Below are positions 9,164 to 15,896 of a DNA stretch of 22,780 bases, in pieces; positions within the stretch are counted from its first letter, which is position 1; each line of letters opens with the position of its first letter. The stretch spans positions 1-22,780 of the forward strand of contig CAYTBT010000038.1 of NCBI GenBank assembly GCA_964436125.1. The letters are read 5' to 3'. Position numbers and translations under genes: made by a program. The stretch is from CAYRFF01 sp964436125. Its GTDB lineage: Bacteria > Bacteroidota > Bacteroidia > Chitinophagales > Saprospiraceae. Below the pieces are notes generated by a model. That model did not search any database, was not told where the DNA came from, and was given only the letters and a program-made list of their open reading frames with translations.

Positions 9164-9210
9164 CCCTGATCCCTGCGGCGAAGCCGCTTTTGGGAAAAGC
9201 GGGAACAGGG
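9164..9210. terminator. Overlapping hairpins downstream of the phosphoglucomutase gene
   Basis: GCGGC-GAA-GCCGC (9175-9187) and CCGCTTTT-GGG-AAAAGCGG (9184-9202) are each perfect hairpins but share 9184-9187, so only one can form at a time. Flanking CCCTG (9164-9168) and CAGGG (9206-9210) could close an outer stem. It lies 57-103 bp past the end of the minus-strand phosphoglucomutase gene and may end that transcript. No strong T-run follows on either strand. Confidence 0.42.
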
Positions 9211-9266
9211 TGTTTCCTGAAAGGCGATGGGATAGCGACGTCTATCGTCCGAAAATAAGCTCAGAA

Positions 9267-10685
9267 CTACCTTTCCGACTTCCCAATACCTATTTCCTCC
9301 TGTGTAGCATCAAGGATATCTCTCACTTCCGCAGCATCCTTCCCTTGTGCGTATATCCGCAGTACCGGCTCGGTGCCGGAAGGTCGTATCATTACCCATT
9401 TACCATCTCCCAATCTGAATTTATATCCATCGAGGTCTTCTATTTTTTCTACGGCATAATCACCGAATTTCTTGTAATAACCCTCTCCACACTTCTCGAT
9501 AATAGCACGTTTTTGTTCTTCCGGTACTTTTCTGTCGTCTCTATCCATCGCAAATGAACCGACTTCCTCATAGACATCGTCGATTAATTCCTTCAGTGAT
9601 TTCCCTGTCTTGGCCATAAATTCCATAATCATAAGCCCGATCCAGATACCATCGCGCTCAGGAATATGCCCCGATACAGCAAGCCCACCGGATTCCTCAC
9701 CGGCAACGATGACATCCTCTTTGGTCATGATCTCAGCGAGATATTTGAAGCCGATTTTTGTTACTTCAAATTCATAGCCATATTTTTCAGCCATTTCCCG
9801 CAATTTATCCGTCGCAGAAAAAGTAGTGATGACTTTGTCTCCATCTGCATGTTTGTATTTATGCTGATAGTACAATAAGAGAAGAAGAATATGATGAGAA
9901 TCGACAAAGTTTCCGTCGGCATCGTACAGCCCGACACGATCAGCATCACCGTCATTGGCAAATCCCAGGTCGATGTCATGTTCTGCAATATACCGGGATA
10001 ATTCACCGAGATTCTTGTGAATAGGCTCCGGTGCCTGACCGTGAAAACCCGGATTCCAGTCACAGTGCAGAAGATAGGCATCCGGAAATAAACGCCTCAC
10101 CGCATTTTGCCCGGCACCATACATTGCATCGTATGCAAGCCGGATACCACTCGCCTTGATTCCCTCCAGATCAAATGAAGATTCAACGTGATCCAGATAC
10201 ATTTGCTCGAGATCAATCTTATGTAATTTACCCTCTTTTGCCGGATAATCATAACTTGAAATCTCTTCCATCGTATCCGGAACCCGCAGCTCAATTACAG
10301 CAATATCCGCAGGTGATGATGGCCCGCCGTATGCCGATTTGAGCTTAAAGCCATTAAATGAAGGCGGATTGTGACTCGCTGTAATCACCACACCGAGATC
10401 CGCTTCTTTCAATACCACGCCGAGTGAAACCATAGGTGTCGATACAAATCCCTCTGACCGATACACCTCTATTCCATGCTTCCGCAAATGCCCTTCCACA
10501 ACTTCCATAAACATCGGCCCACCGAATCTGCAATCGTGGCCCAGCACGACACTGTTCTTCCCTTGCTCATCCATCCACAATGCAAGCCCATGCGTCAGCC
10601 GCAAGAGATTATCCACCGTGTATTCCCGAGCAATAATTGCACGCCATCCATCCGTTCCAAATTTGATCTGAGCTAATTTATTCAT
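9267..10685 (-). CDS. Phosphoglucomutase / phosphomannomutase family protein
   Basis: A 472-residue cytoplasmic enzyme of the alpha-D-phosphohexomutase superfamily, which interconverts hexose 1- and 6-phosphates through a phosphoserine. All four landmarks are present: the phosphoserine loop TASHNPP (Ser104), the Mg2+ loop DGDADR (245-250), the sugar-recognition loop GEESGG (329-334) and the phosphate-binding loop RPSGTEPVLRIY (434-445). The length is typical of the bacterial group with four domains. The start at 10685 (ATG) gives the expected N-terminus KFGTDGWRAIIA. Whether glucose or mannose phosphate is preferred cannot be decided from the GEESGG loop alone. It is transcribed away from the gene at 10893, with a good promoter candidate 27-59 bases upstream. 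It would feed sugar-nucleotide and cell-envelope polysaccharide synthesis. Confidence 0.93.
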   Translation of the reverse strand: MNKLAQIKFGTDGWRAIIAREYTVDNLLRLTHGLALWMDEQGKNSVVLGHDCRFGGPMFMEVVEGHLRKHGIEVYRSEGFVSTPMVSLGVVLKEADLGVVITASHNPPSFNGFKLKSAYGGPSSPADIAVIELRVPDTMEEISSYDYPAKEGKLHKIDLEQMYLDHVESSFDLEGIKASGIRLAYDAMYGAGQNAVRRLFPDAYLLHCDWNPGFHGQAPEPIHKNLGELSRYIAEHDIDLGFANDGDADRVGLYDADGNFVDSHHILLLLLYYQHKYKHADGDKVITTFSATDKLREMAEKYGYEFEVTKIGFKYLAEIMTKEDVIVAGEESGGLAVSGHIPERDGIWIGLMIMEFMAKTGKSLKELIDDVYEEVGSFAMDRDDRKVPEEQKRAIIEKCGEGYYKKFGDYAVEKIEDLDGYKFRLGDGKWVMIRPSGTEPVLRIYAQGKDAAEVRDILDATQEEIGIGKSER

Positions 10686-10711
10686 ATTATGTACTTTTAT
10701 AATTTGAATCC

Positions 10712-10744
10712 CAAAAATACCAAGTTTTTATCAGCTTTCGCAAA
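10712..10744 (-). promoter_or_regulatory. Candidate Bacteroidota promoter for the phosphoglucomutase gene
   Basis: Read on the minus strand, TTTG (10744-10741), a 21-base spacer and TATTTTTG (10719-10712) match the -33 TTTG / -7 TAnnTTTG consensus exactly. The start of transcription would lie about 20 bases before the ATG at 10685. This is the best promoter match I found in the window, but it is a pattern match only. Confidence 0.5.
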
Positions 10745-10892
10745 TGTCAGTGCATTCCAATGTAAATTTTCCATCTGCATTGCCTTGTAATCAACTTCTG
10801 TACAATTTCTACTCTTGCCGTAGCTTGAATGATTATAAATAAGGTGAAAAGCCACTCAAATGAACCTCGATATATAATTTTTCCTTTTATAT

Positions 10893-12353
10893 ATGCATAT
10901 TAAAGCAAGAGAATGCACGGAAATGAAGAAAAGAGACAGAAAAGTCATTGAAACAGACCAGAAAGCACTGGAAATTAATCTCGACGAGAAGATTTATGGT
11001 TCATTTGCAGAGATAGGAGCCGGACAAGAAGTCGCTCGCTTTTTCTTTAAAGTGGGTGCTGCAGCCGGCACTATTGCCAAGACGATGTCGGCATACGATA
11101 AGCAGATTTCAGATAAGATTTACGGAGAATCCGAGACCGGTAGATATGTGTGTGAGTCACGGCTCTACGAAATGCTGGAATATGAATACGATCTCATGAT
11201 TCAGCGATTGGATAAATCGCGCCCGGAGACCAAGTTTTTTACATTTGCCGACACCGTAAAAGCGATGAATTATAGCCATACCATAAAAGGTGACGGTTGG
11301 CTGGGATTGCGCTTTCAACTCGATCCCGATAAAAAACCCAATGACTTGATTCTCCACGTGAAAATGCTGGATAATAGCAATTACCTTCAACAGCAAGCAA
11401 TCGGAATTCTCGGTGTAAATATGATTTATGCCGCATATCATTACTACAATAATGCCGAGGAATTAATTGAATCACTTATCGACAGGCTGGAGAACCGCGT
11501 AGTGATTGATATGATACGCGTATCGGGAGACGATTTTAAGGATTGGGACAATCGGCTATTAAGCCTGTACCTTGTTAAACTTGGTTTGACGGAAGTCGCA
11601 ATGATTACTCCGGACAGAAACAGCATCCACGCATCGGAATTCTTGTACAGAAAATCCCTTATGGTTGTACGCGGCCACTATCGACCGCCGACCGTAGTGA
11701 GTATGGACGTATTTAAAGCGGGATTTGCACAATTTCTGCGTGAATTGGACATTAGACAGGAAGATGCGATGATTATGCCCGAGATTACACTGGGGAATCT
11801 GCGGAAGGAAGGCGATATAAAGGATGAAGATTTTATTGCACGTGCAGAATTGCTCAATGCACTCGGACATTATGTAATTATCTCAGATTGTGACACACAC
11901 CAGCAATTAATTCAGTACCTCTCCGACTTTAAGATTCAGAACCTGGGGCTTATTATAGGAGTACGAGAATTGCTCGATCTTATTGTCGATGAATACAATC
12001 AGAATAAAGACGGAAAGCTACTCGTAGCATTCGGAGAACTATTCCTCAGAAATATTAAGGTCTATGGCTATCCTGCCATCGATACGGAAACCGGCGAAAT
12101 TATGACCGCATCCAAGCTCCCCGTACCGGATGGAATTCACTTCTTGTATCGCTATCTCCTCGACAGTAACCTTATTGTAGAAATTACGGACTACAATAAA
12201 GACCTCTTACATATATTCCCACACGAATTATTAAAGCAGATTCAAGCCGATGAAAAAGGTTGGGAGAAATTTGTGCCTGAACCACTCGGTGATATCATCA
12301 AGGACCAATGTTTGCTCGACTTCCCCTGCGAAATAACGGACTTCGATTATTGA
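10893..12353 (+). CDS. Conserved protein of unknown function (no signal peptide)
   Basis: A 486-residue protein, or 476 if the second ATG at 10923 (MKKRDRKVIE...) is used; neither start has a clear ribosome-binding site, and the first ten residues look non-essential. It is soluble, acidic and lacks a signal peptide or membrane spans. Its most distinctive segment is YGSFAEIGAGQEVARFFF (residues 35-52), followed by TIAKTMSAYDK, then LILHVKMLDN ... LQQQAIGILGVNMIYAAYH. I recall similar full-length proteins in many Bacteroidota and other bacteria, sometimes labelled 'TonB-dependent receptor' or 'nicotinate-nucleotide adenylyltransferase'; neither label fits what is visible here, since there is no beta-barrel, plug or nucleotidyl-transferase HxGH motif. 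It is divergent from phosphoglucomutase and convergent with psd, so it is probably a single-gene transcript. Confidence 0.8.
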   Translation: MHIKARECTEMKKRDRKVIETDQKALEINLDEKIYGSFAEIGAGQEVARFFFKVGAAAGTIAKTMSAYDKQISDKIYGESETGRYVCESRLYEMLEYEYDLMIQRLDKSRPETKFFTFADTVKAMNYSHTIKGDGWLGLRFQLDPDKKPNDLILHVKMLDNSNYLQQQAIGILGVNMIYAAYHYYNNAEELIESLIDRLENRVVIDMIRVSGDDFKDWDNRLLSLYLVKLGLTEVAMITPDRNSIHASEFLYRKSLMVVRGHYRPPTVVSMDVFKAGFAQFLRELDIRQEDAMIMPEITLGNLRKEGDIKDEDFIARAELLNALGHYVIISDCDTHQQLIQYLSDFKIQNLGLIIGVRELLDLIVDEYNQNKDGKLLVAFGELFLRNIKVYGYPAIDTETGEIMTASKLPVPDGIHFLYRYLLDSNLIVEITDYNKDLLHIFPHELLKQIQADEKGWEKFVPEPLGDIIKDQCLLDFPCEITDFDY

Positions 12354-12390
12354 TGGGAAGCGGCGTAGTCACTTCTGGATTTAGTAAATC

Positions 12391-12432
12391 GGTGATGGGT
12401 GAGGGGTAAAAGGTAATCGGTAATCGGTAATG
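12391..12432. repeat. Six-copy heptamer tract (GGTRAnn) between convergent genes
   Basis: Six consecutive 7-base units read GGTGATG, GGTGAGG, GGTAAAA, GGTAATC, GGTAATC and GGTAATG with no gap. The last three are almost identical and the first three are degenerate. The tract lies in the 85-bp gap between the stop codons of the unknown gene and psd, ending seven bases before the psd stop. Seven-base periodicity is not coding periodicity. It looks like a slippage-prone short tandem repeat; no function is evident. Confidence 0.75.
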
Positions 12433-12438
12433 GTTTTC

Positions 12439-13098
12439 CTATGGCAGTACTGCTATGCGATCCTCTGTACCCCGTACTTTCTGCCCGATTTCAACCTGAA
12501 TATCGCTATCCAATGGAAGGAGTAAATCAACCCGCGAACCAAATTTTATAAAACCGAGTTCCTCGCCTTGTTTTACCTCGTCACCGATGGAGCAGTAATA
12601 CACAATCCTCCGAGCAACCGCTCCGGCAATCTGTCGTAAAAGAATGTGATTCTCACCACTTTTATACAGGACAGAAGTCCGTTCATTATCCGTCGAACTC
12701 TTGGGATGCCATGCAACGAGATATTTCCCCGGATGATAAGCAAAGTTCTCTATGACTCCACTTATCGGATGCCGATTGACATGCACATTCATCGGAGACA
12801 TGAATATTGACACTTGTTTCCATACTCCGGGAATAAATTCATTGTCCTCAACCTCTTCAATCACGACAACTTTGCCATCTGCAGGAGCCATAACATCGTG
12901 ATGAGCTGAATATTTATCCGATACTGCCCTGTGTGGGTGCCGAAAGAAAGAAATAAGGAAAATATAAAATGCAAGGATAACGACCCAACAGACAATAGTG
13001 AAATACAAGGGTAAAAAAACATGGGCTAGTGACAATAGAATAGCACTTAAAACTCCCATAATTAATAAAGTCTGTCGCCCTTCTCGGTGTAATTTCAT
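12439..13098 (-). CDS. psd: Phosphatidylserine decarboxylase family protein
   Basis: A 219-residue membrane-anchored enzyme of the short bacterial Psd type. Two N-terminal hydrophobic segments (about residues 12-30 and 33-51) precede the catalytic part: APADGKVVVIEE (Asp74), IFMSPMNVHVNRHPISG (His106, His110), the HPKS segment, and the self-cleavage site GFIKFGSRVDLLLP with Gly187-Ser188. Cleavage before the serine would create the pyruvoyl group and split off a short alpha chain. The product would decarboxylate phosphatidylserine to phosphatidylethanolamine at the inner membrane. FGS rather than the LGST of longer Psd proteins is usual for this short subfamily. It is the last gene of a minus-strand run after cdsA (144-bp gap), which supplies CDP-diacylglycerol for the same pathway. 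No phosphatidylserine synthase is in the window. Confidence 0.93.
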   Translation of the reverse strand: MKLHREGRQTLLIMGVLSAILLSLAHVFLPLYFTIVCWVVILAFYIFLISFFRHPHRAVSDKYSAHHDVMAPADGKVVVIEEVEDNEFIPGVWKQVSIFMSPMNVHVNRHPISGVIENFAYHPGKYLVAWHPKSSTDNERTSVLYKSGENHILLRQIAGAVARRIVYYCSIGDEVKQGEELGFIKFGSRVDLLLPLDSDIQVEIGQKVRGTEDRIAVLP

Positions 13099-13242
13099 AT
13101 TCCCTGCTTTATAATACTGCGTCTTATCAAGTGGTATTCCTGAAACCCCAGTTAAAATGTGTAATGCGAAGATAGATAATTCCCATTATTCTCAACAGAG
13201 TTTATGGCAAAAATCGTATCAGGGATAGAAAAGGAGACATAA

Positions 13243-14079
13243 TTACAAAGCCCATAAAATAATAAATCCTGCAGCCGGTAGAGCAAAGATTAAGCCATCA
13301 AATCGATCTAATACTCCTCCATGCCCGGGCATTATCCGGCCACTATCCTTGACGGCTGACGCTCGTTTAAGTTTGGACTCGTAGAGGTCTCCTGTGATGC
13401 CGAGGATGCCACAGCATAATCCGATGAGAATCCCCGTCCCAATAGATAAGTCCATGAACCGGGAAAAGATCGCAGCTATGAGCATCGCTGAAAAAATACC
13501 ACCCAATGCACCTTCGATAGTCTTATTGGGTGAAAGTCTGGGTGAAAGCTTCCTCCTTCCCCAGAGTGAACCGACAAAGTATGCACCGACATCAACCGCC
13601 CATACACTACAGACAACGAGGAGCAGATAATATCTGTGGTAAGCTCCATTATAATCAATGACAGCGATAAATATACTTCCGAGAAGGAGACCGGGATAAA
13701 GAAATGTCCCTACAGCGTAGGGCAGTTGAAATAATAGTGCTTGTCTGCCACGCAATAAATCAAGTAAACAGATAATAGTCAATGTAAGGGGAATTATCAG
13801 CAGAAACTGCCTTGTTGAGGCGGAATCAACGGTGGATGATAACGCGTATAGTATAGGTAAAGGTATTATTCCACTTATGCCCGCTATAAACCGATTGATT
13901 GTACCATAGGAATGCCCCTTGTACCTTGCATACAGCCGGAAATATTCAAGACTTCCGAGAAATGCAATGATCAGAAAGAAAATGAAAAAGGTGTATCGGT
14001 GAACAAGGATACACGTTAAATATATCACTGCAAATATCAAGGCAGATATTATACGTGTTCTAAGTGCTTTCTTGTCCAT
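13243..14079 (-). CDS. cdsA: Phosphatidate cytidylyltransferase
   Basis: A 278-residue integral inner-membrane enzyme that makes CDP-diacylglycerol from phosphatidate and CTP, the branch point for all phospholipids. It has about eight hydrophobic segments, the DVGAYFVGSLWGRRKLSP region (163-180), and the full CdsA signature at residues 235-261, S-K-L-K-R-A-x-x-V-K-D-x-G-x-x-x-P-G-H-G-G-x-L-D-R-F-D, at the expected place near the C-terminus. The length is normal. Its start codon lies inside the end of the upstream CPBP protease gene (20-base overlap, 14060-14079), so the two are probably translationally coupled. psd follows, consistent with a phospholipid operon. Confidence 0.95.
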   Translation of the reverse strand: MDKKALRTRIISALIFAVIYLTCILVHRYTFFIFFLIIAFLGSLEYFRLYARYKGHSYGTINRFIAGISGIIPLPILYALSSTVDSASTRQFLLIIPLTLTIICLLDLLRGRQALLFQLPYAVGTFLYPGLLLGSIFIAVIDYNGAYHRYYLLLVVCSVWAVDVGAYFVGSLWGRRKLSPRLSPNKTIEGALGGIFSAMLIAAIFSRFMDLSIGTGILIGLCCGILGITGDLYESKLKRASAVKDSGRIMPGHGGVLDRFDGLIFALPAAGFIILWAL

Positions 14080-14947
14080 GCCGCTGTTTTATGAAATAAT
14101 AAAATGCAATTATTCCCGGTATAAGAAAAAGCATTGCCGGAATCAATGGAAATGAAACCATCTGCTCTGTCGTTGCTTTGACAGTAAAGTCGCCAGGCAA
14201 TGTATAGACGAGTACAAGCTGTGCCGTGTTGTAAAAAAAATGAATAAATATGCTCAGCCATAAACTCCCTGAATAATAAAGGACATACCCTAGCACAGCA
14301 CCCAATAGAATCCTCACAATCATACCCTGCACTTGAAAATGACTTATACCGAATATGAGCGCAGTAAGAATAACAGCAATATGTGGATGTTTAAATATCT
14401 CTTGTAAATATTGCTGAATAATCCCACGGAATAACAGCTCTTCCCCTACGGCTGCCATTATGCCCATCAGTATGAAATTTAAAATGAAGTTGATTATCGT
14501 CTTCTGACCAAACATCCTATTCATCATATCCATAATATGACTGTCATCGCTCGGAAACCAGGATGGAAATTGAAGAGTCTGCATTAATTCGTTTAAATAC
14601 AAGGCAATCGGCAGTATGCTTACTAGGATAATAATTCCGAGTATAAGCTGTAGTAACGAGGGAAGGTTATTTACCTTTAAATTCTTAAAAATTGCCGACT
14701 TCCACAAGAGAAACCCAATGATGAATGCAGGAACAATAAATGAAAATGCATGTACGATTATAAGATATATCTGCAGCAATGGAGAGGAAAGCCCGCCGCC
14801 CATAGCTTCCTGGAGAAATGAAATATAACCGAGCTCACTCGATCCATCGATAAGGAAAATGACAGTGCCGGCAAGCAGAGAACCGAGGATATTGCAGGCA
14901 ATCCATATAGAGAGAAAAAGGAATAAAAGAATAATTTTACGAGCCAC
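14060..14947 (-). CDS. CPBP family intramembrane glutamic protease (Rce1/CAAX-like)
   Basis: A 295-residue protein with about eight hydrophobic segments. It carries the CPBP/ABI family motifs in order: EExxxR at 169-174 (GEELLFRG), FxxxH at 199-203 (FGISH) and HxxxN at 236-240 (HFFYN). In Rce1-like enzymes the paired glutamates and the histidines form the active site inside the membrane; bacterial members are linked to protein processing, bacteriocin immunity or scaffolding, and the substrate here is unknown. The start is a GTG at 14947: an in-frame TAG lies 15 bases upstream and the next in-frame ATG would delete the first transmembrane helix. It is the first gene of the run CPBP - cdsA - psd and overlaps cdsA by 20 bases. 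Confidence 0.9.
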   Translation of the reverse strand: MARKIILLFLFLSIWIACNILGSLLAGTVIFLIDGSSELGYISFLQEAMGGGLSSPLLQIYLIIVHAFSFIVPAFIIGFLLWKSAIFKNLKVNNLPSLLQLILGIIILVSILPIALYLNELMQTLQFPSWFPSDDSHIMDMMNRMFGQKTIINFILNFILMGIMAAVGEELLFRGIIQQYLQEIFKHPHIAVILTALIFGISHFQVQGMIVRILLGAVLGYVLYYSGSLWLSIFIHFFYNTAQLVLVYTLPGDFTVKATTEQMVSFPLIPAMLFLIPGIIAFYYFIKQRHGQEST

Positions 14948-15042
14948 AGAACAATTTATCTATCTTTACTATAAATCTTGAGCCGTATTCACCTGTGGTG
15001 GATAGCTCTAGACAATATGAATAATCAAACATACGATAAAAC

Positions 15043-15756
15043 ATGACAAGATTAAGTGTCAATATTAACAAAGTTGCATTAATAAGGAATGGCAGAGGTG
15101 GAAATGTGCCTGATGTGATTCAATTTGCTCGAGACAGTGAAAAATATGGCGCAGATGGCATTACAGTGCATCCCCGACCTGATGAAAGGCATATACGGTA
15201 TAGCGATGTGCGGGCTTTAAAAAATGCCGTTACAACGGAGTTGAATGTAGAAGGCTATCCCTCGGAACGATTTTTAAACCTGGTCAGCGATATAAAACCA
15301 GATCAAGTCACCCTCGTTCCGGATGCCCCAGACGTCCTTACATCTGACCAAGGCTGGGATTTGCGGAAGCATAAAAAGATGCTCGAGGAAATAATCCCCG
15401 CTCTGCAGATGCTGGGAATGCGCGTTTCACTTTTCATCGATGCAGAGACATTGCGAGTGAAGGAAGCCGCTAGCTTGGGAGCAGATAGGATTGAGCTGTA
15501 CACCGGGCCATTTGCGGAAGCTTATGCACAAGGGGATGAGTCAATTATCGAGAATCATATCGCTTGCGCAAATGCAGCGCGCAAATACGAGCTCGGGGTG
15601 AATGCAGGCCACGACCTCAATCTGACAAATCTCCGGTTTTATGCACAGAACCTTCCTTTTCTCGATGAAGTTTCCATCGGTCACGCCTTAATAAGTGATG
15701 CGCTATATTATGGCTTGCAAAATATTATTTTGTTATACAAGGATAAATTGCGGTAA
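15043..15756 (+). CDS. pdxJ: Pyridoxine 5'-phosphate synthase
   Basis: A 237-residue TIM-barrel enzyme of the DXP-dependent vitamin B6 route. It condenses 1-deoxyxylulose 5-phosphate with 3-amino-2-oxopropyl phosphate to form pyridoxine 5'-phosphate. The N-terminus TRLSVNINKVALIRNGRGG is nearly diagnostic. Other motifs are ITVHPRPDERHI (His43, Arg45, His50), NVEGYPS (Glu70), VTLVPDAP, GVNAGHDLNLTNL (His190) and EVSIGHALISDALYYGL. Glu70, His43 and His190 correspond to the catalytic E72/H45/H193 of the E. coli enzyme. The length is normal. The ATG at 15043 gives the conserved start. It is divergent from the CPBP gene with a 95-bp gap. No other B6 gene is in the window. Confidence 0.96.
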   Translation: MTRLSVNINKVALIRNGRGGNVPDVIQFARDSEKYGADGITVHPRPDERHIRYSDVRALKNAVTTELNVEGYPSERFLNLVSDIKPDQVTLVPDAPDVLTSDQGWDLRKHKKMLEEIIPALQMLGMRVSLFIDAETLRVKEAASLGADRIELYTGPFAEAYAQGDESIIENHIACANAARKYELGVNAGHDLNLTNLRFYAQNLPFLDEVSIGHALISDALYYGLQNIILLYKDKLR

Positions 15757-15895
15757 AACAGAATATTATTTTGTTTGCAAAAATTTACCTTTGATATACC
15801 GGACAGGTATTGGATAATAGAAATATTATTGTTAAACTTGTGTTATTAATTGTTTGAACAATAAAAACTAATTGAAGAAAACTAAAAACTAATTG
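15721..15895 (+). promoter_or_regulatory. Repeat-rich AT leader upstream of susC
   Basis: AATATTATTTTGTT occurs at 15721-15734 (inside the end of pdxJ) and 15762-15775, and a shorter form AATATTATTGTT at 15822-15833. TAAAAACTAATTG occurs twice exactly, at 15862-15874 and 15883-15895 (21-base period), the second copy ending one base before the susC ATG. TACCTTTG (15786-15793) matches the -7 box TAnnTTTG, but no TTTG lies at the proper distance upstream, so the promoter is uncertain. The AT-rich stretch replaces a Shine-Dalgarno, as is common in this phylum. Confidence 0.4.
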
Positions 15896-15896
15896 T

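Noticed and set aside
9108..9557. 149-codon plus-strand open frame
   Set aside because: It runs antisense across the end of the well-supported phosphoglucomutase gene and begins in repeat sequence; its translation shows no family features.
10893..12353. Annotation as TonB-dependent receptor or nicotinate-nucleotide adenylyltransferase
   Set aside because: No signal peptide, plug, beta-barrel or HxGH nucleotidyl-transferase motif is visible.
15026..15033. TATGTTTG on the minus strand as a promoter -7 box for the CPBP gene
   Set aside because: The box matches TAnnTTTG, but no TTTG lies 17-23 bases upstream, so it is left unlisted.
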